Source: Brachyhypopomus gauderio (Eukaryota > Chordata > Actinopteri > Gymnotiformes > Hypopomidae). From it: a stretch of DNA of 64,000 nucleotides. Made by a program: the position numbers and the translations under genes. This document shows positions 32,001 through 44,920 of this stretch, one piece after another. Within the stretch, counting starts at the first letter, position 1; every line of letters begins with the position of its first letter. The DNA lies in NCBI RefSeq assembly GCF_052324685.1, contig NC_135219.1:19545985-19609984 (forward strand), in the 5' to 3' direction. The notes beneath the pieces are model-generated. The model was not told the DNA's origin, ran no database searches, and was given only the letters and a program-made list of their open reading frames with translations.

Positions 32001-33611
32001 TAACCAAGAACATTCACCCCCCCATACCCCCCCCCCCCCCCCCCCCCCCCAGCACCACCACCCAGAGAGGTGAGTACCTGCAGGAAGGGGTGGGAGAAAG
32101 AGTGGTCAGTACCGCTGGTGCAACCAGGAGCAGAAAATATGTCAGCCCACCTGAAAGGTTAAGAGCACATATTAATATATGCTGATATGTTAGATATGTT
32201 CTTCGGTTAATGCTAGTATTCAGTAGTAAAAAAAAAAAAAAGCAAGTAAACGCTTAATGAACGAGAACTGAAATGTTTCTAAAGTCAGGAACCGCTACTC
32301 CTGAAGGCTCAAAGTGCATACTACAGTTTCTGGTATCATATATAGGCTAAAAAGAAGAAACAAGATAGGAAACCTGCCAACTATGCAGCAATACTCCCCA
32401 GAGTACACAGACAATACAGAACAGTGACCCACTATCAGCAGACTACAGCTGACCCACTGATACTACAGGTTAGTCTGAATATAAACATTTTCAAAAATCT
32501 AACTTTTGATTGTGCAACTCGACACCCTCATTCACACTGACAAAGTGATCAGCACTTTATGTGATTGATTTATTTTATTTTCTTTGAATTAATGGAATGT
32601 GGTTAATATGTGACTGCACATTATGGAATGGCGTTAAAAGCCAGACAGTATGGGGAAAAAGGCATGACTGACATGTGATTACCATGCCACTTCATCAGCA
32701 AATACTTAGCTTGAGGCAACTAGTGGTATCAGCAAGTAGTATTTTTTCCAGATTTGTTCCTTTTTCATGTATTCCTGAACAGTAGTACTTTGAACAAAAT
32801 AATCCGCTGCACCTACAAATTATAAAAACTGCCAACAATGTCATACTAACCTGATTGGCTAGAATTACATAATATAGACTAGTTTGGTCCTACCCAGCAC
32901 TGAATCACCTCAGCTGGAGTACTTTCACTATAAATCTGAAACAGAACTGAGAGCTTTTGTCACACTTAAGCAAGATCATAATGAAGATTCTGTGGTAAAT
33001 AGAGTAATCCAAGCAAACATGTAGCCTTGCAGAAGTGTTATTATGTGGACAAATACTTTATTTTGTTTTAAACTCGTGTTACATATTTGATATGCCATAC
33101 TTGTTAAAAGTTTAAGAATTGAACGGATCACTGCCATCTCAGGGAGCATTAGATATCCTCTCTGCAGGCGTCTGATACCACCATACCTCCAGTATTATAT
33201 GACCTCCTGTTGCAGTCCGTATTGCTCCAGCTGTCGTGATTTGAAGTAATTGAGTGTAAACACTGGTGATTTAATGCAGTTTTGTTTTGTCGGTGGATCT
33301 AATGTGGATTCAAGTGTCACAAATGACGCCGTCATATTTGTTTTCTCGCAAAACTATGACTTATATACGTGACAAAGAAAGCAAACATTAGATATTATAA
33401 TTAAGAGTGACTAGTAAAAGAAAATACTCTATATCTCCAGTTAACCATTAACGCGGATTTGGGGAAACAAAAACAACCAGATTAAATGTATTCCATTAGC
33501 ATTATTACATTATTATCTGAGTTAGCATACTTACTTTGCCGACAGTGTATTAATGGAGCCTGTAGTAAGCATTAAACCAGCGAGAAATAGTTGGTACTTT
33601 GTCCAAGCCAT
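29021..33611 (-). CDS. slc35f6: Solute carrier family 35 member F6 (lysosomal/mitochondrial transporter-like)
   Basis: Six exons, 33611-33535, 32150-32078, 30457-30286, 30141-29926, 29776-29666 and 29496-29021, join in phase to 374 residues; I recall the human protein as 371. It is a ten-segment drug/metabolite-transporter fold protein. Diagnostic stretches are MAWTKYQLFLAGLM, FLPPALCDLVGTSIMYV, ALNMTSASSFQMLRGAVIIF, VLEEKFVYKHNVHPL and FFNFAGISVTKEISATTRMV. The human protein (also called ANT2BP) is found in lysosomes and mitochondria; the transported substrate is unsettled. The C-terminal tail ERERLLGD carries an acidic-dileucine-like sorting motif. The start exon matches the family N-terminus exactly in length. 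The intron between exons 2 and 3 holds a very large minisatellite. Confidence 0.96.
30470..31830. repeat. 1.35-kb purine-rich minisatellite in slc35f6 intron 2
   Basis: Variants of gagagggtgg, tgtgacagagagggtgg and tgtggtggagagggtgg are arranged in higher-order blocks. On the transcribed strand this is C/U-rich. The array begins about 15 nt upstream of the exon 3 acceptor (at 30457/30458). Two overlapping minus-strand ORFs of 476 and 530 codons (His/Pro/Leu/Ser/Thr repeats) are artefacts of stop-free repeats. Confidence 0.97.
32028..32050. repeat. Poly-C tract
   Basis: A run of about 23 C, 28 bp downstream (on the minus strand) of the slc35f6 exon 2 donor. It is G-rich in the transcript, next to the splice site. 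The assembly length may be unreliable. Confidence 0.9.
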
Positions 33612-33722
33612 GGTAGAAATACAGTGGGAAGCCCAAACGTTAGACGCTACGCTACTGCTACCGGAGTTTCTTCGCTCACACACAAAGCTAATGGGACTGC
33701 GCACAGTTCCCTCGCATGAACA

Positions 33723-33736
33723 TCACGTGACGTCGT
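33723..33736. promoter_or_regulatory. CLEAR-like CACGTG box plus CRE-like site in the slc35f6 promoter
   Basis: TCACGTGAC at 33723-33731 overlaps TGACGTCG and lies about 112 bp upstream of the slc35f6 ATG. The lysosomal CLEAR element bound by TFEB/TFE3 is GTCACGTGAC; here the first base is A. The match suits a lysosomal gene. Binding is inferred. Confidence 0.5.
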
Positions 33737-33739
33737 GAT

Positions 33740-36700
33740 CAGCTGACGCATCACCGGACCTAAAGTGGGTGAGTTCACGTAACTCAAATCTGCGCAGATT
33801 TAATCGACTGTTCTTGAGATTTAACAGTCATCCCCCTCCCCAAGTCTCTTCTACAGTTCGTTTTTTTACAGTTCTGTTCATTAATCACACTAGTCACGTA
33901 GTCTCAAACGTTGTAGTATGTTTTTATAAATCTAGAATTAACGCAATGGTAGTGCATGTATAATTTCTGCATTTCGCTGTTCTATAGGCCTATGTTGCAG
34001 TATCAGATTGCACCAGCAGATTTTTCATATTGCTATTTGCTCCATTACCCATTTGGCCTATGTCAGTTTCTTTGATTAATTGTGTAACAGTGTTTATTAA
34101 AGCATAACCACATGGTCATTCGATGTTTAAGTGTTATAACGCAGTGTATGCTATTTGTCCATACTATTTGGATTTTGAATCACATAAGAATCCACTAGGA
34201 ATTAAAACATAGTTTATAAAATCTTGAGAAATTATCTTTCCTCGAAAACTGTGCTTATCAATGAATGGCTGTTATTGAAGTCTTAAGATTGTTGCTTCCG
34301 ACAGATGTAACCACTGAATTAGTCCTCCCCTCCACTCCACTCCCTATGCCCACAAGCAACATAAAAACATCTCAAAGGTTCTCCAAACACACGTGCACAC
34401 TCAAATAATTAACAGCCAGACCATGTTCAAATTTGTTTTGATAATTAGAGTCCAGGAAAGTCATGATTACATTTTCATTCACAGAGCATTTATAATGATA
34501 GGTGTGAAGATGTCAGACAGATATCTGCTCTAAGTAGGTCTAACAATAATGCCAGCTTCAAAAACTTAGGCTAATTAACGAATTAAAAAGTTGCTAATGA
34601 TTGAACTTTTGCACTTTTGGCAAAGTTGGGGTTATGGTTAGTGTTATCGTAACCTAATATTAAGATACTTATGAATTTACATTAAATAGTTTGGTTGCCA
34701 CTATATTCACTATACTAAGTAACCTAGCAATATATCATTTTAAAGTACCCACCTAACACTCAAAGGATGCAAATTTCAGAATATTATTTGGAATGATGGT
34801 ATGGACAGTATCTCAGCATATAGGCAAAATGGAATATTTCAAATGTTATGCAAATATATGTACTTAAGTGTAATATATTTGGCCTTATAGCTTCAAGCAT
34901 AATTTACTTACTACCATACTACCATACCATACATACATACGACCATATTGTTCCTATTTGTTTGAGATTTGTTTTAAAAAGTTGATCAAGAAAGCACGTT
35001 CACAAGGGTCCAGAATAATCCTGAAATAATAACAAAATCTCTGAAAAAAAAACGTTTTACAGAAAAAAGGATTTTGACTTGCAAATTACTTTCCTCACAT
35101 CATGGATTGTAGTAAAATTTACATGGCTTTACAATTAAGGCTGCGGTATTAGATCCAGCGTTACTCTGTGACAAAATTAATGAAGCACTTTATAAAGCTA
35201 CACGGTACATGGCATTTGACAGTTTGGTAGTTGAAACTGGTTATGGGTCCAATCACGGTTTCCTTCGCGTCTTTGCCCTTCCTTGAATCTCAAAGGCGCT
35301 GATTGGTCGGGGCTATACGCGCTTTTTGTTGGTAAATAACGAGAATAGGTTGATCGTCCTGCGTACGAGCTCTGAAACCTGTCAAATCCGACTCGTACGT
35401 TTCACGGAAGATGTGCAAATTCGAACCTAAGTTTAAACGAAAAGTATTTTTAGGTTTCGGTCGTCAGTTTGAAGTCGTGGAGTGACGAGGCCAACTCTGC
35501 AAGAGTTCGTGCAAAATGTCCCTCGGTGCGGAGGAATGCGTTCGTTCCTCTAACTTTATTTTACGCTCGCGTGTTTCTGAACTCAACATATCGACGTGCT
35601 GAAGCTTCAAGTCCTCCCAGAACCCGCTCGGTTCCGCCGTGACTGGACCGTCGTAGACGGTGTGCACGCACGCAGTCGACTTTGCCCTGGGTTGGAGCGG
35701 TTTCTGCGGAACTCGCCCGTCCTCCGAACTTGAAAGCGTAAGGAAGAGACCAAACACGACACTGCCATTGAAGAGTAAGTACGTTTTGTCACGCAAATCG
35801 AGTTACAGTTTGATTTGGTTCTGGACGTGTTTGCTGTGCCAAGAGTGGGTCGGGGTGTCTGGACACAGGACGCATTCCTCCCGAGCGCGAGTGCGCGTGC
35901 AGGCCCGAGCAATAGAGACCACGGTGAGTTTGTACAATCGGTGCTTTAACTCTCTGCGAAGATTTTGTTGTGACACTGTTTCCATCGTGATCTCTAAAGA
36001 GTCTGACAAGGGAGGGGTCGGTAATGGTGAGGGGAAAAGTTGCTCGCTTGTTCTCTCTCCCATATTCTTTCTCCCCCTTCCCTCCCTACTTCCTGTAATT
36101 CTTGTTGTCTTGGACTGCGCCGTTCACGCCCCTACAGTTTGTCTGCTGCGCTGTGCTTCAGTGCAAATGAAGTTTCCTCCTAGACAGTAAACCTCCCAAA
36201 GGACTTACGAATCAGATCTTTCTCGGAACTCTAAAAACGAGCTTATAAAAAAAAAAATTGGAATAGCAATGGTTCAAACATATAGCTAAACAAGATCAAG
36301 TGAAAAGGTATTTGAGTATCACCACATCCATATACTATGTAGTGAAACAAAAAGTTGTTACAGGGCCTTTATGCAATATGCAAAAAAAGGAAAGGACTGT
36401 TTGTACTTTGGAAGCTGTTAGTGCTGAGTTACCATGATTTTGACCTGAATATTTAGCCCCTGTGGAGATGTTTTTATTTATGTATTTATCAAGCTCTAGT
36501 GCAAACTCAGCACACTGAAATGATTTCAGATTTACTGCTCCTGTGTGGCTGGCCACTCCAGAAAGAGGCTGAGCTCCAGCCTGCTTCATGCTTTTCTGCT
36601 TCTAGTCTGGAGAAACCATTTTAGCTTAGCTTGACAATTTGTAGATCGCGCAATGAATTAAGGAAGTGCTCATTTAAAAACATCAGCTACGTGAGCCGAA

Positions 36701-36764
36701 TTGCATGCAGACGTCTAGATTGAATGTTCGTCTTCTATGCTTATTGTGGGCCGCTCTTTTTCAG
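33740..36764. other. Divergent intergenic region and mideas 5' non-coding exon(s)
   Basis: 33740-35200 is AT-rich with nothing recognised. Around 35249-35312 two CCAAT-type boxes in opposite orientation (ccaatca; tgattggtcgg) precede GC-richer DNA. This probably holds the mideas promoter and a non-coding first exon that could end at an ACG|gtgagt donor near 35921 or an AAGA|gtaagt donor near 35774. The acceptor for the coding exon is tttttcag ending at 36764. Confidence 0.5.
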
Positions 36765-36780
36765 GAAGGTCGCCTGAGGA

Positions 36781-36972
36781 ATGACCGAGTGTTTAGCTGT
36801 TTATAGAACAACTCGTTCAGAGGAGAGAGGCACAGGGGGAAGTGCGATTTGTGCTCTCTTCCCTCTTCCATATGACGTCTGCTCGCTGAGACGCATCTTT
36901 CTGACCCGCACTACTGAGCGGTTTCCCCTCGGATGGTCTGTTCTGACGATCACTTCTGCACACCCTTCATAG
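36781..36972 (+). other. Upstream ORF in mideas 5' leader
   Basis: A 63-codon ORF begins with ATG 36781 and ends TAG 36970-36972, 15 nt before the main ATG (36988). It is in the same frame as the main ORF, so read-through would add an N-terminal extension. The peptide itself has no recognisable features. It probably tunes translation, if it is translated at all. Confidence 0.55.
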
Positions 36973-36987
36973 TTGTTACACTTTACC

Positions 36988-37779
36988 ATGAGCCTCTCGC
37001 CCCACCAGAGAGGGAATATAAGTAATATTATCAAGCAGAATATTGAAGGAACCGTCGAGGAACCGGCCCAGCACTCAGAGGAGGTCTTCTACAACGTTGG
37101 TGCTCCATCCTTGGAGCAAACCCACAGCGGTGCTGGTGGAAGGGTGGACCCAAACCTTGATCTCCAGAGCTCGAAAGCATATCAAGTATGGGGTAATTTC
37201 CAACAGTCGGGTCCAGTGAAGTGGGTGCAACACGACCCAATTCAGCCCTCCAGTTGGTTCCAGGGTATGCCAAACCCGGCCAAACTGCCCCAGAACTTTG
37301 GCCCTTCACTAAGTGGAATTGATGACGCACGGGGTCATCAAGCTTTGCACAAGTCCAATCACGAGATGGACGCCTTGCAGCAAGACAAAATGTCTGCAGG
37401 CTCGTCCGTGCCCTACTCGGAAACTTCGCAGGGTCTGGTGTCAGGAATGGAGTGGGAGCGTCACTCCATGGCAGCCATGCATCAGGCCCAGTTCCAGGCA
37501 CTCCAACAGGGCCTGAAGTCCAGTGAGCCCCAGTACCAACCCCACACCCTGCGTCACGCCATGGCTGACTCCACCTTGCAGCCCTTCCCGCTGGCGTTTG
37601 GGCCCACCAAGCAGTCCCCCCAGGCCCCTGGCTTCTTCCAGGGCTTCCATGGTAGCGCCGTGTCGCAGAACCTGGGCTACAGCGACCAACCAAAAACCCA
37701 GCAGCAACTCATGCAGTTGCAACAGCACCAGATGCAGCAACAGCACCAGATGCAGCAGCTGCAGCAAATGCAACAGCAG

Positions 37780-37814
<35 letters not shown>

Positions 37815-40800
37815 GCGACTGCACCACATGCAACAGCAGTACCACAGTCAGCAGAAGCTGCAGGAACATCTACAGCAGATGCACCAGCACCAGCACCTCC
37901 AGCAGCAGCTTCAGAGTCTGCAGCAGCCCGACCCGTTCGCCGCACAGGCGCGTCAGCAAGACCAGCGGCTCGCCAGGCCGCGCCAGCCGGACGACAAACG
38001 CCCCAGAGCGAGTTCCGGCCCGCCGCCCGAGCAGAGCCGGCCGGCGGCCGCGCAGACCCAAAAGCGCGACGCGAGCCCCCAGTCGCCGACGAACCAGGAC
38101 CCCGATCTTGCGAAGGCACCACAGGTGGTGCAGGAAACCCAGGGCAAACCAGAGGCCCTCCCTCGTCGCTCTCGACGGCTGTCGAAGGACGGAGTCTCTC
38201 CTCAGAGCAGCCAACCGCCTAAAGAGCCTGCTCATAATGGAGGCACGGGTGGTGTTCATGGACCTTCTGGTAGTGTCATCCAAAGCACACAAAGGAGGAG
38301 GAGGGCTTCCAAGGAGATCAACCTTGAGACTCTTGCTCAGAAGGCTTCAGAGATGGAGTTTTTGCCTGCAAAGGTAAGAATGTTTGACTAAAATAGATTT
38401 GTTAATTGCTGCAATAAGCGTGTGCAGTACATTTACATTTTTTTTTCCGCATTTAGCCATGTTTGAACGACGGTATTCCCCGCTACCAAATTAAATGAAC
38501 CATAACATCTAGTGCCATAGCCGCGCCAATTTCATCAGAGTATCTGAATTTGATGGCTAAAATCAGCCGTGTTTGTCATATGGGAAGGAAGACTTTGGAA
38601 ATGAGATGAGATTTGAATTATGGCAGCTCTGACCCCTTCTTAATATATTTTCCTACTCAAGTTTTCGAAGGACCTGGCTCTCACGAATATCAAAATACTC
38701 TCCACTTAGCTTTAAGACAAAACAAACCTGTCTTTTGTAGCTCCCTTAAACTGATCATGTGGAAAGAAACCGGTTAAAGAGTACGTAATCCAAGAGTGGA
38801 CACTCATAGCAGCACGTGGAGATGTTTTAGTTTTATTCGCACTTCATACCCATCCTCGTAGGCGGTGCAATTTGGGCAGGCGCTAAAGGGCGTCTAATGG
38901 AGTCTGTCCCCTGCTCCATGAGCGCAGGCAGTCTGAGTGGTGAGTCCGGCTATGCAAGCTAACGGAGATTTGCTGCATGTCTGCACACCTACACATTCCA
39001 CACGTGCTCCAGACACGTTTGGCAGTGCTAGGGAGGGGCTCGTTCTCCCGCCCCCTCGCCTCTGTTTGCTAGCAAATATCATGCGCAAGCTGTGTTCACA
39101 AGCACTCCTTTTTAATTTCAGTCTTGATGGAGTCCACAGTTCCGACTTATGCCCGTCTGTTCTAAAAAATAAAATAAAATGAATGAAAGAATGTAGTGCA
39201 GTTGTATAAATATGTTGAAATCTGAGTGATGGGTTTGTAGAGAGATGACTTTAATACCTAAAAAATGATTCTGCACTAGCAAAACTGCACTAATGTTTCA
39301 AAGGTAAGCTGTGCTTTTGTCCTGTTGAATCAGATGATCACAGAAACATCGTGAGGCAGGGTTTGCTGTCTGTTTCCTGACACGCGGCCAATCCAGCTTT
39401 ATCCAGTTTCACATTGAAACTCTCCCAAATTCAGATAAACATTGCAGAACATTCAATCAGGTTCTAGTGACACTATGTTGGCTGTGGTTGAAAATACATG
39501 AAGATATATTCATTGGATTTCTCAGTGTGTTGTAGATTAATTTGATCACACACTTGAATGGCTTACCATGAGACAAACTGTAACTAAAGGGTTTACTAAT
39601 ATAACAAATTCTTAGTACTTTCTTTAGCTAATGTGCAGGTCAAATTACAGTGAGAATACATCACATTTATCATAAAAGTTACACATAAATGTTACACAAT
39701 TGCATAAGCATCCTTATAAATAACTTACTAATAATTAAATGCTGAACAAAAAGATTCATTTGTTTTCTCTCTATTGTTCTTCCATTTTGTGTCCCAGTAG
39801 ACCTATTTAACACATCCTCTCTCCCTCCATTTTCCTCCTGCCCACTGCAGCGTGAAGAAGGCGCCCCGGGCAGGCAGGCGGGTATGGTACCCCTCGTGAT
39901 CCCTGTCTCTGTGCCTGTTCGTAAGGGCCATGCCCAAACGGAGCAGGTGGCTCACTGGGGCGGTGAGCAGAAGCCGCCTCCGGACGCCTCTCATCAGCAG
40001 ACCCAACCTGAGCGCAAGCCCTCCGTCATCGTGGCACGTCGCCGCTCGCTAAGGAACTCTGACACCTTTAACCAGGTAGATGAGGCAAATGGATTTCAAG
40101 GCAGCTGTGTCACTGTGTTGTTTCACATGGCGTATTTTGACTTCGCACGTCACCTAAGTGGGAAAAGTAATGCGTAGAAGACATCACGGACGGTTCCAAG
40201 CAGATACATAGTGTCTCTTTCCATGTCGCCTACAGGACGAAGAGAAGGAAGACGGGAGACCTTCGGACAAGATCAAGCGGCGTCCCCGTCCTGAGCCCCT
40301 AGTCATCCCTCCACCCAAGTCCTGCACCTTCATCGTCCCGTCTGCGTACCCTAGCATCACGACCTACCAGAGCCACTTACGCTCACCCGTGCGCCTGCTA
40401 GACAACCCGCTGGCCCTGCCCCCCTACACGCCTCCGCCCATCCTGTCGCCTGTGCGGGAGGGCTCCGGCCTCTACTTCTCCACCTTCCTGTCCTCCATTG
40501 CAGCGGGCAGTCAGGGCCCGCCTCTGTCCTCCACGCCCAAATCGGCCCCCAGGAGCCTCCTGCACTCTAGTGAGCAATACGTTTTCTTCAGCACTTATCT
40601 GATGACGTGCGCATTCGGTGTTCATGTACAGTAAGTTATGTTAGTGTTGTGAGTTGACAGTGTGCGGCTTTTGGTGTTGACAATTTTATAGGCAGCTCCG
40701 ATATCACTCCACCAGTACTTCCTCTGATTGAAGAGGCCACACCTGTCAGTCTAGAGCCGTGAGTACAAACCATTTAGTATATAACCTAAAATTCTCATCA

Positions 40801-40940
40801 TTACATTTGTAATATTAAAATAACCATATATTCCATAATCTTAATTAATCTAGATTCATTTAATGCTTTTACAGCATTAATTTAAAAAAAGCATCTTCAA
40901 AACATCTAGGCAGATATTTTCAAACCTTCAGTGTAACTGC

Positions 40941-41002
<62 letters not shown>

Positions 41003-42888
41003 GACGCATAAACATCGGTTCCCAGTATCAGGCAGAGATTCCTGATCTCCAGGACCCATGCTTAGTCCAGCAGGACGAACACAAAGCTACACTGGTTTGG
41101 CTTCCTTTGCCAGAGCATAAACCTGCCTGCTCCTTGGACGAGAAAGGTAACTCGCTGTGGATGAAGACCGCAGCTCCTAGATGGTTGAAAATGTCTGTTT
41201 ATCCACCTTCTCACTGATATCCTTCACTCACTCTGGCTCTAGTTGACAATCTAGTGAACCTGGCCTGCTCAAGTGTGCTGTGTGGTGGGGGGACCAACAC
41301 GGAACTTGTGCACCACTGCCTGCACGAAAACAAAGGTGATGTCATGGTAAGAGGACCGGCCACAATCTGTTCTGTGTCACGTGATAACGTGTGTAATATA
41401 ACAATACATTTACTGCACTGAAGCAGTGGTTTGACACTGTATTTTAGCATTAGACTAGAGGTGGCACAGTATATCCAGAGACGATCTGTATAGGAGATAA
41501 CCATGCAGCCTGGGTGTTCCTCTAGAAAACTCTGGAGCAGCTGCTGATGAAGACCCCCATCTATTCTAGAAGCCACCACCTCACTGACTACCACTATGCA
41601 GGCAGGACACGTCATGTTGTTTTGGTGGGGCTGAGCATGGGTGGCAACCAGGGGTATCGGCGCGCTGACGCTATTCTCTTCTTCCTGAACTCACTCCATT
41701 CAGGCCCGTGTCAGTCAAAGTGAATTGTAATGGTTAGTGAGAGCAGATTGTGTAAATGCAAGCGAGTCTAAATCAAGGCCAAGATTATTACTACACATAC
41801 AAAGGCCTAATGATTAAAATGCTGAAATATTGTCATGATGGAAATGCATTGTGTTATGAAGAGACAATTGTGTGATCTGTCCCTTCAGGGTCAGACAATT
41901 GGACTGCAGAGGAAAAGTGCTACTTCAACAAAGGCATCTCTGCTTACCGGAAGGATTTCTTACTGGTTCAGAAGCTGGTATATATATTTTTAAAGAACAC
42001 ACTGTTCATTGATTTGTTTTCAAAGGCCAGCCTTTCTAGTAGGACTTCCTTTTAGCCGTTTAGGTTCCTGTTTATGCTGCTCTTCTAAAGCAGACGTTTA
42101 AATCTCCGTTTTTATCTCGTTTTAACTTGTTTACGTGTGCGCAGGTGCGGAGTAAAACGGTGGCACAGTGTGTCGAGTTCTACTACACCTATAAGAAACA
42201 GGTGAAGATCGGCCGTAACGGCTCCCTCCTGTTCGGCCACGTGGACCCAGCCGAGAGGAGTTCTGAGGTTTGCCCGTCCTGCTCACCCTCATCCTTAAAC
42301 CTGGCGGGTCGCTGGTTCGTATTTGTTGAGGAACAACGGTTCTCTCTCTTTCGCCTGTACAAAAGATCGCAGTGAAACAGGAAGAGCCTGGAGCGGCAGT
42401 GGATGTCAGACAGACGAGAGACCACGACCCCGTCCAGCTCCAGGTCGTGACCCAGATGCAGCGGGCCAGTGAGAACGTGAGCGTACGAATCTGGCGCCTG
42501 CTGGGTTCTCCCTTGTGATCGCTAGTCTCAAAAAAATATATATGATTTTCAGTGAAATGATACACCATTGATCCGTTTGTAGGTTTCGCTTTCAGGGGTA
42601 GAGAAAGCTTCAGAAAGTTACTGGCTGTCGTCCAAAATAAATTCAGTTAAACTCTGAATGCTGTCACTACTCTTGTACAGGAGGGGAAGGTTCTGGTGCT
42701 ACGCGACCCAAAGATTGAAGCCACCGTGGCGAGACAGGAGACCTGGACTCCTCCGTCCTCCGCTGCAAAGCCCCGCCCTGAAAGCGCAGGGAAGAGGAAT
42801 AAGCCCCCAGCTGCTTCCAAGAGTCACGGAGAGCCAGAAGGCATTTTCCCCTGCAAGAAGTGCAGTAGGTAAGGGTGAGCACATGCAC

Positions 42889-42936
<48 letters not shown>

Positions 42937-43745
42937 ACGCATGTGTCTACATGTGCACACGTGTTTGTGTTTGTGTGCTTACATCTATCCCATGTTTGCG
43001 TTTACTTACTTACTTACTTACTTGCGTTTACACTAGGCAAAACATTACTCAAAATTACTGCAAAAGCCATCAGCACCTCATTTAGTATGCATTGGTGGAA
43101 TCATAAACGACTGATTTACTTCTTGCATTTTACATTACATCTATTTCTTTTATGGAAATTATTTCCTGTAAGTACCCTACCTCTCAAGAAAATCATATTC
43201 TCAACCAATATACTGGACACTCCAGTGGTTATAAATTAAATTAGTTTTCAGGCAAACAATGACACCTACTGACAATTTAACACATGGCAGTTTAGTTTCA
43301 CTTCATCTACCAGACCTTTCCTGACAGGATTGTTGTTGTTATGTTTCATACCGTTTATATTTCAGTTCTGTGCCACATAATTTTGGTCTCTGATGTGCCA
43401 TGAAATGCATTGGAAAAACTAGACACATGCGTTTGCTCACAATACGCATAAAGCATCAACATTATGGAAGAAGACCTCTGATTGGACGGCGGTGGTTAAC
43501 AGCCTGTAATCCGCAGGGTCTTTTACAAAGTGAAGAGCCGCAGTGCCCATATGAAGAGTCACGCGGAGCAGGAGAAGAAGGCGGCGGCTCAGCGGCAGAG
43601 GGAGGAAGAGGAGCGAGCGGCCGTGAAGGCCAGGCAGGAGGAGGCAGGGGCGGAGAGAGGGGGAGGGGACAGCAGCGGATTGGAGGAGAGTTCCGCCAAG
43701 GCGGGGCCTGAGGCTGAGGACAAACGGGAGGAAGCCTGGTGCTGA
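36988..43745 (+). CDS. mideas: MIDEAS/ELMSAN1, ELM2-SANT scaffold of the mitotic deacetylase complex
   Basis: Twelve exons, 36988-38373, 39851-40075, 40236-40569, 40692-40758, 41004-41146, 41243-41346, 41526-41601, 41889-41977, 42145-42267, 42366-42476, 42681-42868 and 43517-43745, give 1024 residues. The large first exon holds a poly-Gln/His tract (about residues 237-314) and [11 protein letters not shown]. Conserved blocks are [25 protein letters not shown] and [23 protein letters not shown]2 spans about residues 671-778 and SANT about 780-830 ([28 protein letters not shown]). A C2H2 zinc finger ([20 protein letters not shown]) lies near 945-965. The human homologue recruits HDAC1/2 with DNTTIP1 in the MiDAC complex. 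An in-frame TAG at 36970 fixes ATG 36988 as the first start. Intron 7 has a GC donor. The teleost paralogue letter is unknown. Confidence 0.95.
40939..41001. repeat. (CT)n(CA)n microsatellite at the mideas exon 5 acceptor
   Basis: About 22 CT then about 10 CA dinucleotides run straight into the cag acceptor of exon 41004-41146. The simple repeat itself forms the polypyrimidine tract. Confidence 0.95.
42888..42935. repeat. (GT)n microsatellite after mideas exon 11 donor
   Basis: About 22 GT dinucleotides, beginning some 20 nt downstream of the exon 42681-42868 donor. Confidence 0.95.
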
Positions 43746-43881
43746 GAGCACCCTGGGCCGCTCGCTGGCCCTCACCAACCCACGGAGCTGGCCCGGTTTT
43801 CACTGGCTTCTCCTGTATACTGTAGAAGGTTTCTTCTGATAAATATTTACCAAAGGTGACATGAATGCAATGTGTGTGTGT

Positions 43882-43936
<55 letters not shown>

Positions 43937-44920
43937 CACAGAGTGCTTTATCAACAGATTTGTAACATTGTTAAGGGTCTAGAAACATAACCTCAGATGA
44001 AGCACATGCTTAATGTCTGACAAGGTATCGGACTTCTCAAATGAATGTAAATTACATTCACTACATGGCCTCTCCAAGGTGCCCCTATATTTGGAATTCA
44101 TATTTACCAATGTTTTTACTGCAACGTTTGTAATAACTGAGGTATTATTATCTATGAATGTCAGATTTATATAACTTTACATATACGTATGTCACTTAAA
44201 GAAATTTTCTGTCACACTTGTGTAGTAAATTAGGATTTATTGAATGCGACTTTTTTGCAGTGAATTTGATTGTGTGAAAAGGACTGTTAATGCTAAAAGA
44301 AAAGTAAGAAAGTATGATCGTATTTTTACATTTATATTATCACTTCAAGGATACACTATTTTAATCATTATTCCACATCCTATGGGTAAATTCAAAATGA
44401 ATATATTTTGTGTATGAAAAGTATAAATGGTGTAAAAGAGTATGATGACTTGTCAGTGTGGTTGTTGCTGTTTTTTAATAACTACAGTACATATTTTTTG
44501 CAGAAATGGGTTGAGGGGGTGGGTTGGGTTGTTTGATCAAAATTCCTATAACCAAACTTACTGAATGATATATACATTCATAACTCTGACAACCATCTGG
44601 AGCATTTGTGTCTTTCTCATATAGCCATTACGTGTTTGTGTTCTGTTTTTATATGCTTATGAGAAACTACAGCTGCAGGATAATAAAACTATGTTTGTAA
44701 ATACAAGCGCAAGGTTGAAACAACCTTCAAGTTTGATTACATTGCACAATAAAATACATTTTAATTCCATTTAGCTGACATTAAAAACAGCAATCGGCAT
44801 TAAAATTTATCTCACAAATAATGACAACTGTTTGTTTAGAACTGTGCTACCGAATTGTGTTATGGAAGTGTGTTTTAACTGCCACAAACACTGGTATAAT
44901 GTATCAGATGAATTCCTTGG
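43746..44920. other. mideas 3' UTR, convergent with enpp7-like
   Basis: An (AT)n tract lies at about 43889-43935. Plus-strand AATAAA signals at 44682-44687 and 44748-44753 are likely mideas ends. The last enpp7-like exon starts only about 170 bp beyond them, so the two 3' UTRs probably abut or overlap. Confidence 0.6.

Noticed and set aside
35395-35440. tRNA-like GGTTCGAAT on the minus strand near 35413
   Set aside because: No acceptor-stem pairing or D-arm consensus at the right spacing; treated as chance.
37441-38292. Minus-strand ORFs of 137-142 codons, Leu- or Ala-rich
   Set aside because: Antisense of the CAG/CAA-coded poly-Gln region of mideas.
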